From Shewanella marinintestina (GTDB lineage: Bacteria > Pseudomonadota > Gammaproteobacteria > Enterobacterales > Shewanellaceae), in contig NZ_JAKILC010000010.1 in assembly GCF_023283845.1 (NCBI RefSeq), positions 1 through 64,000 of the forward strand: 64,000 bases of DNA, given 5' to 3'. The notes under the pieces were generated by a model. That model had not been told where the DNA came from, searched no databases, and saw nothing but the letters and a program-made list of their open reading frames with translations. This document shows positions 8,728 to 16,868 of this stretch, piece after piece. A program made the position numbers and the translations under genes. Every line of letters starts with the position of its first letter. Position 1 is the first letter of the stretch.

Positions 8728-8825
8728 ATATAACAAGCTAATTAATAAGGACAAAAAACAGTTGGCTGTTTTCGTTCCTCAACATTTTAGCCAACAATTT
8801 TTTGCCCATTATTAGGGCGTTAGGT
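8728..8825 (+). other. attC-like recombination site 2
   Basis: The site begins TAACAAGCTAATTAAT at 8731 and ends GGGCGTTAGGT at 8815-8825, with the core GTTAGGT matching GTTRRRY. The outer arms pair (TAAC..CTAAT with ATTAG..GTTA) and the inner arms pair (CAGTTGGCT at 8759-8767 with AGCCAAC at 8789-8795). It starts immediately after the SIMPL stop codon, as expected within a cassette. Confidence 0.85.
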
Positions 8826-8839
8826 TTAAAGGAGTATTG

Positions 8840-9127
8840 GTGCAAGCTAGGTCTAAATACCCTATGATCACTTTTGGTGATTGGGTTCTAATTGGAATTC
8901 CCTTAATTGGCTATTGGTATACGTCAATACCTCTTATGTTATTACCTTTACCTATAGCGATTGCATACTCTATTTTTGGTGCGTTAAAAAGGCATCACTT
9001 AAACCAACCTTTAGTTGAGCCAGATAAAGTCCGACTCTACTCTAGCTTGCATATGAAGTTTAAGCTTGGTTTATTATTTAGTTACTGGTCACTAGAACTT
9101 ATAGCTTTGTATCTTGCAGAAATTTAA
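8840..9127 (+). CDS. Small membrane protein in an integron-type cassette, unknown function
   Basis: A 95-residue protein without a recognised family. Hydrophobic segments lie at about residues 14-44 (WVLIGIPLIGYWYTSIPLMLL and PIAIAYSIFGAL) and 72-93 (GLLFSYWSLELIALYLA), so two or three membrane helices. A GGAG site at 8831-8834 is 5 nt from the GTG at 8840; a TTG one codon earlier (8837) is too close. The gene begins 15 bp after the attC-like core and ends 3-4 bp before the next attC-like site, so almost nothing but the coding frame lies in the cassette. Confidence 0.7.
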   Translation: MQARSKYPMITFGDWVLIGIPLIGYWYTSIPLMLLPLPIAIAYSIFGALKRHHLNQPLVEPDKVRLYSSLHMKFKLGLLFSYWSLELIALYLAEI

Positions 9128-9130
9128 ACC

Positions 9131-9223
9131 ATACAAGGCACTCAAAAGGACAAAAAACAGTTGGTTTTTGCTCCTGCGTCGCTTATTTTAACCAACTATT
9201 TTATTGCCGCTTAGCAAAGCGCC
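9131..9223 (+). other. Degenerate attC-like site 3 closing the cassette array
   Basis: It shares with site 2 the block AAGGACAAAAAACAGTTGG (from 9147). The inner arm AGTTGGTT pairs with AACCAACT (9190-9197). The outer right end stops at GCAAAGCG followed by CCCAC, so the conserved TTRRRY half of the core is missing. The left end reads ATACAAGG rather than TAACAAGG. The site therefore looks inactivated at both outer ends. Confidence 0.65.
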
Positions 9224-9349
9224 CACTTGCCATACATTCCCTAATGAGACTCATCACTTTAAGAGCTTTGCCTCTAACCAATTTCTGTCCAGTAACGAGC
9301 TAGGACTTTAGCCATAACTCTATATGCCAAAGATTGTGCTTTTTTAACC
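9224..9349. other. Short spacer, nothing recognised
   Basis: No frame, hairpin or motif that I can support lies between the last attC-like site and repeat copy B. Confidence 0.4.
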
Positions 9350-9584
9350 TAGTGTAGATGCGGCCGTGACCATCCATGTTCTGGTGAGAGATAACGAAGT
9401 TATCAAGCTCTCGAACGAGAGGCAGGATGCCGAACTGGCTTTTAAACATGGAAGTTGTTTGTCATGGCCGAGCTTCCATGGCCAATTCAGTTCCATACTG
9501 AATTTAGCATTTCCTCCATCCATGGAGGTCAGATGGACTTGCAGCGTGTCACGGCAGTATCTGCACATACGCCGGCCGCAGGCC
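9350..9584 (+). repeat. Dispersed repeat, copy B
   Basis: Inverted counterpart of 7141-7325. The first block (9350-9443) is almost identical and the last block (9542-9584) is highly similar. Between them this copy carries roughly 45-50 extra bases, including CATGGCCAATTCAGTTCC and TCCATCCATGGAGGTC. Open frames in both directions across it (79-83 codons) read through the repeat and are not credible genes. Confidence 0.75.
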
Positions 9585-9683
9585 ATTGGAACCACTAATG
9601 GTTGATTTCAAACATTACTTAAATAAGTTTACGTTGCCACATTCCATGCGCAAGATAGAAAATTGCGTTATCTAAACGCAAAA

Positions 9684-9713
9684 GAAAAAGGCTATGGGAA
9701 AACTCCCATAGCC
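9684..9713 (-). terminator. Terminator of the 9778-10215 gene
   Basis: GGCTATGGGA (9690-9699) pairs with TCCCATAGCC (9704-9713). Read on the minus strand it is followed by a T-run (9684-9689 region), 65 bp beyond the stop. Confidence 0.8.
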
Positions 9714-9777
9714 TCTTGAAATAGCCTTTTTGACTTAACCTTTTAAATCAAGCTTTTTAGCAAAAAGTTAACCCACA

Positions 9778-10215
9778 CTATTTACCAGCAATAACAGCCT
9801 TAATGCTGTTAAGCATCGAACGGTCTGTTCGCGCTTTCTTCAACTTACGTACACTTTCTTTAAGTGAAGCATCGGCTAGACGAGTAAAAATATCGTTGTA
9901 CTCTTTCTCGGCAATTTCATCATCGGTCTCTGCCATCTCAGCGATGTCTTGCGCAACGCGGCTTAACTGGAACCATGCGTTAGCAATGTAGAAGCCGTGG
10001 AAGTCTTCTCTTGGTAAAAGACTCTTTGCACTTGCTGGTAGTGCATCCCAACCCGCGCTGAACTTTGAATCTTTATCTTCAATAAGTTCATTGCAAAGGT
10101 TTGCGTAGGCTTCAAACAATCCTTCAGGAATGTCGTTCATTGGCATTACGGTGTTACACACGTTTAATGAAACCTGCTCAGCACGTTCTCTATATGTTTG
10201 GCTTACTTCTGTCAT
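9778..10215 (-). CDS. Conserved hypothetical protein (possibly DUF3069)
   Basis: A 145-residue soluble, mostly helical acidic protein (YRERAEQVSLNVCNTVMPMND ... GWDALPASAKSLLPREDFHGFYIANAWFQLSRVAQDIAEMAETDDEIAEKEYNDIF). It has no signal peptide or membrane helix. It resembles the short gammaproteobacterial DUF3069 proteins, but I am not certain of the family and no function is known. It has its own terminator, and the PAP2 gene upstream on the same strand is 60 bp away. Confidence 0.7.
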   Translation of the reverse strand: MTEVSQTYRERAEQVSLNVCNTVMPMNDIPEGLFEAYANLCNELIEDKDSKFSAGWDALPASAKSLLPREDFHGFYIANAWFQLSRVAQDIAEMAETDDEIAEKEYNDIFTRLADASLKESVRKLKKARTDRSMLNSIKAVIAGK

Positions 10216-10275
10216 GACTTTCTCTCTAGAACTTAGTGCAGTATAAGCACTGTTTAATTCAAAATTATTGGCGAT

Positions 10276-10800
10276 TTAAAACTTACCACTTACATACAAG
10301 CCGTAATTGCCGTTACCGACGATTGGCGTAACCGTAATGCCTTTATAAGGGTCGGTAAAGTATAGCCCTGATAAAATACCAATGGCGGCACCGGCTAATA
10401 CATCTTCAACATGGTGTTTGTCGCTTTCAACGCGGGTATAACCCACATAAGCAGCGCCGATATAAGCCGGAATTGCCCACTGCCAACCATAACGTTGTTG
10501 CACAAATGTCGCGGCGGCAAAGCTATCGGCGGTGTGGCCAGACGGAAATGAATCATCGCCTGAACCATCAGGCCTGTCTTTATCGACTGTGTATTTAAGA
10601 CCTTCAACAACTAAGCGTGACACGACACCAGTTTTAGCAAGCTGCCACGCACCTTCATAACCATCTTCATAAATAAGAGTACCACCCAACGCTGCAGCCG
10701 GAATGAGCAGGTGCAATACGTCGCCAGACTTCTCTAAATTAGATGTCGCAGACACAGAACCAGAAGTGAGTAATAGTATCGCTGCTAGCCACTTTCTCAT
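10276..10800 (-). CDS. PAP2-family phosphatase
   Basis: About 174 residues with an N-terminal signal (MRKWLAAILLLTSGSVSA). The three PAP2 motifs are KYTVDKDRP, FPSGHT and TRVESDKHHVEDVLAG, giving the complete Lys/Arg, His and His/Asp acid-phosphatase set. It probably dephosphorylates a membrane lipid or phosphate ester at the periplasmic face. The frame opens two codons earlier (10806), but AAGG lies 8 nt before the ATG at 10800 and suits it better. A paralogue lies at 51194-51730. Confidence 0.88.
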   Translation of the reverse strand: MRKWLAAILLLTSGSVSATSNLEKSGDVLHLLIPAAALGGTLIYEDGYEGAWQLAKTGVVSRLVVEGLKYTVDKDRPDGSGDDSFPSGHTADSFAAATFVQQRYGWQWAIPAYIGAAYVGYTRVESDKHHVEDVLAGAAIGILSGLYFTDPYKGITVTPIVGNGNYGLYVSGKF

Positions 10801-10987
10801 CGACATAACCTTGGTATCCCATCTTTAAAAGGCGTTGTTATACAGGCACCTTAAAGCAAATGCAAAAGAGTTATCCGCTGACCGTTTGCTAGCCATTATT
10901 ATTGAAATAAAAAATAATCTTACTTTTTATTTTATAGTGTATGCTTAATCATAAATATCAACGACTTCAATACTAAGCCAACGCTGA

Positions 10988-12874
10988 ATGCCAAAGCCTT
11001 TTTTGCTTATTAAAATCGTACTCATTGCAAACTTACTGTTAGTGAGTAGTTTTAGTGTGGCAAATTCAGTCGACAACCAAAGAGCCGATGATATTTTTGC
11101 CTCGATTGACAGTGGTATTGCTATTAATGACCACGCGCAATACCTGCTCTATCTCGATGAACTCGATAGCCTGGTCGCTGATAGTGATACAAACCGTCAA
11201 CTACGAAAAAACCGCGCGCGCTGCTGGTCATTCGATATATTTAAAGAGGGTGAAGTCACTAAAGCGCTCGATTTTGTTGAGCACGCATTAACTCACCCGC
11301 TTCTTTCCCAATATCCAAGCCACAAACTCGACTTAGCCTTGTGCCAAAGTTGGTATACCGAGCAAAACGGAAATGTCGATTTAGCTTTAAAAGGCTACGA
11401 TAAGGCGGTTAGTGATGCCTATGCGCTAGAGGACTTACGCCTAGTTGCCGACGCGCGCTCTATGCGCGGTTATTTGCATTCTTATCAAGGTAATTTTACT
11501 TATGCCCTTGAAGACTTAATGACCGCACAGTCGCTGTATGAAAACCTTAATCTCCCCGCTTGGGCACAGCTTAACCTTTACGAAATAGCTAACGCCTATC
11601 GCCGTTTTGGCGATCAAAAAAGTGCGATTCGCTACTTTAAAAGGTTAGAAAAAGATAAGCGTAAAAGTAATCACCTTGATGCCGCCAACACCATATCAGT
11701 ATCAATTGCGATTGCAGAAGAAGAGCTAGGCAACTTTGAGGTAGCCAAGTCACGCTTTGAAAAAAGCTATCAGTATTGGCGCGCAAAGGGCGACGATATG
11801 GGGCAAGCAACCGTAGGAGTCAATATTGCTGGCACATTAATCCAACTCGGCGAACTTGATCAAGCTAAGCGTTACCTTGATCTAGCCAAGCCGTTTATTG
11901 CATCAAATGATGAGGGCTTTTATGGTTTTATGCACCTTTTCTATGGCCAAATTTACCTCGCCCAAGGCCAGCTTGAGCAAGCCCATGAAAACCTGCATTT
12001 GGCACAAACTGCTTTTATTCGCGTAAAAAACATGAGTGGCTTGGCACAACAACTAAAACTAGAAAGCAGTGTGTTTGTTAAGCAAGCTGACTGGCAGAAT
12101 GCTTATGAATCCCTTAACGAATACGTTAAACAACATAATGAGCTAGATACAAAGCTATTATCGACGTACACCACTGAAATGCGCACTCGCTTTAATGCAG
12201 ATCAAATCGAGCAAGAAAACCTTCATTTAATGGAAAACCAACAGCTAAAAGAAATAGAGCTTGCCATGCTTGAGCAAAACAAGTTACAGCAATGGATTAT
12301 CATTTTACTGGGCGGCTTAATCACCATTATTATTTCTGTTTTCGCCTATAAACAGAGCCAAAAAAATAAGCAATTATCGACACTAGCACTGACTGATGAT
12401 TTAACTCAGTTACCTAATCGCCGCTATATTTACGCCAAGGCTGAAATCTACTTAGAGCAAGCGTTAAAACATCAAAGCCCGCTATCCGCGATTACCTTTG
12501 ATGCAGACTACTTCAAACAGATTAACGATAACTTTGGCCACGAAGTGGGTGACGAATGTTTAAAGCTACTGGCCAATACCTGCAGAGCAGTGCTGGGTAG
12601 CCAATATCAAGCTGCACGAGTGGGTGGTGAAGAGTTTTTAATTTTATTGCCAAACACTGATAAAGACGCTGCTTTTGAAATTGCCCAAAATTTAGTACAC
12701 CAAGTCCGCATGGCGAACTTATCAAAGTTCCCTCAAGGCTTTTCCATCACCATTAGTGCCGGTGTTGCTAGCTTAAGCAACGACCCCGAAGAGTTACATA
12801 CCCTTTTAAAAAGGGCTGATGACGCTCTGTACCGTGCAAAACATGAAGGTCGAAACCAAGCCCGAATGGGCTAG
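10988..12874 (+). CDS. TPR-GGDEF diguanylate cyclase, no I-site
   Basis: A 628-residue protein. It has an N-terminal signal segment (about 5-25), a periplasmic region of tetratricopeptide-like helical repeats (about 110-400), one transmembrane helix (about 437-457: WIIILLGGLITIIISVFAYK) and a cytoplasmic GGDEF domain (LALTDDLTQLPNRR ... ITFDADYFKQINDNFGHEVGDECL ... RVGGEEFLILLP). The intact GGEEF signature at about residue 546 predicts c-di-GMP synthesis. The RxxD inhibitory site expected five residues before it is absent. It has the same architecture as the protein at 35506-37317. Ligand unknown. Confidence 0.92.
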   Translation: MPKPFLLIKIVLIANLLLVSSFSVANSVDNQRADDIFASIDSGIAINDHAQYLLYLDELDSLVADSDTNRQLRKNRARCWSFDIFKEGEVTKALDFVEHALTHPLLSQYPSHKLDLALCQSWYTEQNGNVDLALKGYDKAVSDAYALEDLRLVADARSMRGYLHSYQGNFTYALEDLMTAQSLYENLNLPAWAQLNLYEIANAYRRFGDQKSAIRYFKRLEKDKRKSNHLDAANTISVSIAIAEEELGNFEVAKSRFEKSYQYWRAKGDDMGQATVGVNIAGTLIQLGELDQAKRYLDLAKPFIASNDEGFYGFMHLFYGQIYLAQGQLEQAHENLHLAQTAFIRVKNMSGLAQQLKLESSVFVKQADWQNAYESLNEYVKQHNELDTKLLSTYTTEMRTRFNADQIEQENLHLMENQQLKEIELAMLEQNKLQQWIIILLGGLITIIISVFAYKQSQKNKQLSTLALTDDLTQLPNRRYIYAKAEIYLEQALKHQSPLSAITFDADYFKQINDNFGHEVGDECLKLLANTCRAVLGSQYQAARVGGEEFLILLPNTDKDAAFEIAQNLVHQVRMANLSKFPQGFSITISAGVASLSNDPEELHTLLKRADDALYRAKHEGRNQARMG

Positions 12875-13012
12875 CTAACCTTTACAACATAGTGGCATGT
12901 TATAGGCTTTAAAGCAGAGCATTAGCCTGTCTAAATGAGTTAAACGCGCTTATACCTATTAACGCCGAATAACTGCTATCATTAGTGGTTACTCCAAGCC
13001 GTAAATAGATCT

Positions 13013-14233
13013 ATGTCTGACTCAATCGCACAACCAACACAACTTGCTCCGCTTAACAGCCTAACGTCAGCTCAACTTAGCGAGCTAGCCCTAAATATTA
13101 AAATCTGGGGTAAGGAATTAGGCTTTGCACAAATCGGTATTTGCGATACCGACCTCAGTGAAGAAGAGCCAAAATTGCAAGCTTGGTTAGACAAAGGTTA
13201 TCACGGCGAAATGGGCTATATGGCCAACCACGGCATGATGCGTGCCCGCCCACATGAGCTACATCCAGGTACTAAACGCGTTATTTCTGCACGAATGAAT
13301 TACCTTCCACCAGAAGCGGGTTTTGCCTTTAATCTTAAAGATCCTAACCTAGGCTATATTTCTCGATATGCTGGCGGCCGCGATTATCACAAGATGATCC
13401 GTAATCGCCTTAAAAAGCTTGGAGACAGAATTGAAGCTGAGCTTAAAGCTCTTGGGATTAATAAACCAAATTCGCGACCATTTGTCGATTCAGCGCCTAT
13501 TTTAGAGCGCCCGCTTGCCGATAAAGCAGGCCTCGGCTGGACAGGTAAACACAGCTTATTACTAAGCGAAGAAGTGGGCAGTTGGTTCTTTCTTGGTGAG
13601 CTCCTTATCGATTTACCGCTCCCCGTTGATATCCCTGTCGCCGAAGGCTGTAAAACCTGTGTTGCCTGCATTAAATCCTGCCCAACTAATGCTATTGTTG
13701 AGCCGTATATCGTCGATGGTAGTCGCTGTATTTCTTACCTAACCATTGAGCTACAAGGCGCAATTCCTCTTGAGTTTAGGCAAGCAATAGGCAACCGAAT
13801 TTATGGCTGTGATGACTGCCAGTTAGTGTGTCCAGTTAACAGCAAAGCACCAGTTACTGAGGAAAGTGATTTTCATACCAGAGCATCACTTAAGCAGCCG
13901 CAGTTACTTGAACTATTTGCATGGAGCGAAGCTGAATTTCTCAAGCTTACCGAAGGTAGCCCTATTCGCCGTATTGGCCATGCTCGCTGGTTGAGAAACA
14001 TTGCCGTCGCGCTAGGTAATGCACCAGCTAGTAGCAGCATAGTCACCGCGCTTGAAGCACGTAAATTAACCGATGAAGTCGATGAAATGGTAAGTGAACA
14101 TATTGATTGGGCACTCGCAGAGCAAGCGGCTAAACAAGATGATAATCAGAGTGAACCAACAGCGCTGCTTGTGAGTCGCAAAACTCAAAGAGTGATCCGC
14201 AGCGTTGAAAAAGGATTGCCGAGAGACGCATAA
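13013..14233 (+). CDS. queG: Epoxyqueuosine reductase
   Basis: Performs the last step of queuosine synthesis, reducing epoxyqueuosine to queuosine in tRNA, using cobalamin and two 4Fe-4S clusters in the cytoplasm. The N-terminal cobalamin-binding domain is typical (GFAQIGICDTDLSEEEPKLQAWLDKGYHGEMGYM ... VISARMNYLP). Two ferredoxin-like cluster motifs follow: CKTCVACIKSCPTNAI and CDDCQLVCP. At 406 residues it is slightly longer than average, with the extra residues at the C-terminus. B12 dependence links it loosely with btuB 12 kb away. Confidence 0.96.
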   Translation: MSDSIAQPTQLAPLNSLTSAQLSELALNIKIWGKELGFAQIGICDTDLSEEEPKLQAWLDKGYHGEMGYMANHGMMRARPHELHPGTKRVISARMNYLPPEAGFAFNLKDPNLGYISRYAGGRDYHKMIRNRLKKLGDRIEAELKALGINKPNSRPFVDSAPILERPLADKAGLGWTGKHSLLLSEEVGSWFFLGELLIDLPLPVDIPVAEGCKTCVACIKSCPTNAIVEPYIVDGSRCISYLTIELQGAIPLEFRQAIGNRIYGCDDCQLVCPVNSKAPVTEESDFHTRASLKQPQLLELFAWSEAEFLKLTEGSPIRRIGHARWLRNIAVALGNAPASSSIVTALEARKLTDEVDEMVSEHIDWALAEQAAKQDDNQSEPTALLVSRKTQRVIRSVEKGLPRDA

Positions 14234-14261
14234 AAAACGGGCGCTAATTAAGTTAGCGCCC
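14232..14261 (-). terminator. Terminator of the dodecin gene
   Basis: GGGCGCTAA (14239-14247) pairs with TTAGCGCCC (14253-14261). On the minus strand a T6 run follows (14232-14237). It lies between the convergent queG and dodecin genes and may also slow transcription from queG. Confidence 0.75.
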
Positions 14262-14282
14262 ACTTTACATTCAAGCTGCGCT

Positions 14283-14495
14283 TTATGCTTTGGGGTCTAG
14301 AGTAAAGCCGACTTTAATGGTTACCTGCCAATGCGCCACCATGCCCTCTTCTAAGTGACCGCGGGTTTCAATCACTTCAAACCACCTCAGATGTTTCAAT
14401 GATTCATTCGCTGCTGCAATCGCATTTCTAATCGCTTCATCAGAGCTAATTGGTGAAGATCCGGTTAGCTCAATAATCTTGTAGGTATGGCTCAT
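14283..14495 (-). CDS. Dodecin family flavin-binding protein
   Basis: A 70-residue protein: [26 protein letters not shown] ... [29 protein letters not shown]. Length and the signature strands match dodecins, which form dodecameric flavin-storage shells; the Trp in LRWFEV is the flavin-stacking residue. An in-frame extension to 14546 exists, but GGAG six bases before the ATG at 14495 and homology at the first strand decide the start. Confidence 0.92.
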   Translation of the reverse strand: MSHTYKIIELTGSSPISSDEAIRNAIAAANESLKHLRWFEVIETRGHLEEGMVAHWQVTIKVGFTLDPKA

Positions 14496-14712
14496 TGTAA
14501 CTCCAACTATGATTAAATGTTGATGTAAGTCAGTATAGAACAACATCTGTGTTAGTCAGTGTAAGCCACATATTTTTGCCAATAACGTTTACAGCCAAGG
14601 TTGACTCTTAACCTTTGTCGTTTTCATCCAGATTAGATTTATACACATACCATATCTTGACCAACTTAAGCTGATTGGCAAACGCCTTGGTAACCAAATA
14701 AGAGGTGTTCTT

Positions 14713-15216
14713 TTAGCTGCTCACCTCAAAACTACCTACACCAAAGTCGAACGTTTTAGCCAAGCGGTTCCAGGCATTAATTTGGATCACAGCAAGTGTA
14801 AGCTCACTTATCTCTTTACTAGAAAAGTAGCCACTTAGTGCCGTTGTCGCCTGTAGCAGACGCGCCTCATCATGGGTCACTCCTGCATGGGGAAGATCTG
14901 TGATCGCCTCCGCCCAATTAAATACCACACGCTCTTTGTCTGTGTAATAAGGCGCTTCTCGCCAGATAGACAGTGACGCCATTCTCTGGGCTGTCTCACC
15001 TGCGGCGAGAGCCTCTTTAAAGTGCATATCGATGCAGTAAGCGCAGCCATTGATTAACGACACTCTATAGCGAATAAGCTCGAGTAAAGCATGCTCAATG
15101 CCACAACTATTGACATAGTTTTCCGTCTTGAGCATACACGCCATCACACTGCTGCTGATCTCACTACTTTCTAGCGCTGCGGAAATTGAAAGGTGTTGAT
15201 TAGTTACTTGAGTCAT
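14713..15216 (-). CDS. AhpD/carboxymuconolactone decarboxylase-like protein
   Basis: A 167-residue helical protein with the AhpD-type redox motif CAYCIDMHFKEALAAGE (C-x2-C plus downstream H), preceded by LLELIRYRVSLINGC. Such proteins act as alkylhydroperoxidases or peroxidase-like reductases in the cytoplasm. It is divergent from the LysR gene at 15346 with a 129-bp shared promoter region, so it is the likely target of that regulator. Confidence 0.9.
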   Translation of the reverse strand: MTQVTNQHLSISAALESSEISSSVMACMLKTENYVNSCGIEHALLELIRYRVSLINGCAYCIDMHFKEALAAGETAQRMASLSIWREAPYYTDKERVVFNWAEAITDLPHAGVTHDEARLLQATTALSGYFSSKEISELTLAVIQINAWNRLAKTFDFGVGSFEVSS

Positions 15217-15304
15217 CTGTTATACCTTATTGATTGAATCGATTAATGGAGTAAGAGATATTATCCATAGATACAATAAAGCTGGAATACAGATGCAAAC
15301 TGCT

Positions 15305-15331
15305 TTACCTTTGCGTAAAACGCAAAGGTAA
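15305..15331. promoter_or_regulatory. Perfect palindrome in the LysR/AhpD-like intergenic region
   Basis: TTACCTTTGCG (15305-15315) and CGCAAAGGTAA (15321-15331) form an 11-bp inverted repeat with a 5-nt spacer, ending 14 bp before the LysR ATG. It is a candidate operator for the LysR regulator. A hairpin controlling translation is the alternative. Confidence 0.6.
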
Positions 15332-15345
15332 GGTAGAGATAACTC

Positions 15346-16239
15346 ATGTTAAGTACGATGCGGATCTTCATCAAAGTGGTTGAACTCGGAAGCTTCTCCA
15401 AAGCGGCCGAGGTGCTCAATATGGCACCCTCAAGTGTTGCCCGTAATATCGATAGCCTTGAGCAAGACTTTAATGCCGTCTTACTCAAGCGCAGCACCCG
15501 ACAGCTATTACTCACCGAAGCTGGAGAGCAATTTCTAACTGGCGCACGCAAACTTGTTATTGATGAAGAAAACCTTAAAGCCTCTCTATCTAAGCAAGAG
15601 GTACAACCTGAAGGAATATTGAGGATTTCGGTATTTGAAGGATTTGGTCGAGTAAAAATTTGCCCTATTCTACCCGGTTTCTTAGCCCTATATCCTAAGG
15701 TGAAAATTGAAATTGACTTAGATAATCAGCTAGTCGATTTGCACTCAGAGAACGTGGATATAGCCATTCGTATTGGCAATGCACAAGATTCGAGTCTTAA
15801 CGCCAGAATGCTTATGGCCAACCAAACTTCGCTCTGTGCGAGTGCTAAATACTTAGCTCAATTTGGTGCTCCCAAGAAGCCCGAAGAATTGCAACATCAT
15901 AACTGTTTGTTGCTCGACCGTGACAGACAGCGCACCTATTGGCATTTCAAAAAGGGCAAACAATATAAGAAGGTTCCAGTGCAGGGGAACTTAACCTCAC
16001 GAGGGGGCACCCCCATTCTTGAGGCGGCGATTCATCATGGTGGCATAGTGCAATTGTCCAGTTGGATGATGGATGGCTTAATTCAAGATGGCAGCTTAGT
16101 GCGCTGTCTACCCGAGTGGACACCCTCGCTGTCGGAGGGATCTAGCGGTGATATCTATGCGCTCTATCGTGGTGGTAAGCATATGCGCCCAGTGATCCGC
16201 GCCTTTATCGATTACTTAGTCACAGCTCTTAAGCTATGA
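15346..16239 (+). CDS. LysR-family transcriptional regulator
   Basis: A 297-residue regulator with an N-terminal winged helix (MRIFIKVVELGSFSKAAEVLNMAPSSVARNIDSLEQDFNAVLLKRSTRQLLLTEAG) and a LysR substrate-binding domain (ILRISVFEGFGRVKICPILPGFLALYPKVKIEIDL ... DIAIRIG). It resembles the CrgA/PecT-like branch. It is divergent from the AhpD-like gene, with a palindrome just ahead of its start. Effector unknown. Confidence 0.92.
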   Translation: MLSTMRIFIKVVELGSFSKAAEVLNMAPSSVARNIDSLEQDFNAVLLKRSTRQLLLTEAGEQFLTGARKLVIDEENLKASLSKQEVQPEGILRISVFEGFGRVKICPILPGFLALYPKVKIEIDLDNQLVDLHSENVDIAIRIGNAQDSSLNARMLMANQTSLCASAKYLAQFGAPKKPEELQHHNCLLLDRDRQRTYWHFKKGKQYKKVPVQGNLTSRGGTPILEAAIHHGGIVQLSSWMMDGLIQDGSLVRCLPEWTPSLSEGSSGDIYALYRGGKHMRPVIRAFIDYLVTALKL

Positions 16240-16242
16240 CAG

Positions 16243-16268
16243 TAAAAAGCCGCATAAATTATGCGGCT
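16243..16268 (-). terminator. Hairpin terminator of the scs genes
   Basis: AGCCGCATAA (16248-16257) pairs with TTATGCGGCT (16259-16268). On the minus strand a T5 run follows. It lies between the convergent LysR gene and the scsD-like gene. Confidence 0.65.
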
Positions 16269-16313
16269 CATGGTTGAGATTAGCTGTTGCGCTAAAAAAG
16301 ATTAGGACCTTTA

Positions 16314-16868
16314 TTATGCCAATAACATACGCCACCAGATCCCAGGCAAACTAGTAAAGCCGCTGGTATAAAACGCCAGTTCTCCATCTTTGATCACCAT
16401 CAGCGTTGGTGTCACTTGCATTGACCATTGCTGCGATATTTCACCTCGTGGATCATTAACCACGGCAAAGTCATAGTCTTTGTGCCGCAAATATTGCTGC
16501 ATCTTAGTGTCACTGCCTGATGTCATTGCCACAGTTACCACTTTATATTGGCTGGCAGCGATGTCGACAGATGGACTCACAAAACTACATACCGGACACC
16601 AAGTCCCCCAAAAATACAATAATACCGGTTGCTCATGGCTCATCGCGAGTAAATTGACCTTGTCACCTTGCACCGTAGTAGCTTGAATATTGGCTAAGTC
16701 AGTTTTAGGCATATCTCGGCTACGCCATACATCTAGCACAGCCGAGAACACGGTAAACACCAGCAACATAAATAGCAATTGCTTAAGCCAGCCAATGACT
16801 TTGCGCCCTAAAGGACTTGGCGGAGCATTAGGGTTATCGTCAGTACAATGGCGGTTATCCTTGGTCAT
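16314..16868 (-). CDS. scsD: ScsD-like membrane-anchored thioredoxin (TlpA fold)
   Basis: A 184-residue protein with one membrane anchor (about 28-48: WLKQLLFMLLVFTVFSAVLDVW) and a periplasmic thioredoxin fold with the active site WGTWCPVCSF (about residues 88-97). The cis-Pro loop reads VTPTLMVI. It likely exchanges disulfides or receives electrons from the DsbD-like ScsB encoded in the same operon. Its start overlaps the end of the scsC-like gene by 14 bp, implying translational coupling. In Salmonella the scs genes give copper tolerance; the same role is inferred here. Confidence 0.88.
   Translation of the reverse strand: MTKDNRHCTDDNPNAPPSPLGRKVIGWLKQLLFMLLVFTVFSAVLDVWRSRDMPKTDLANIQATTVQGDKVNLLAMSHEQPVLLYFWGTWCPVCSFVSPSVDIAASQYKVVTVAMTSGSDTKMQQYLRHKDYDFAVVNDPRGEISQQWSMQVTPTLMVIKDGELAFYTSGFTSLPGIWWRMLLA

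Noticed and set aside
9344..9605. Two opposed frames of 79-83 codons
   Set aside because: Both read through dispersed repeat copy B in opposite directions.
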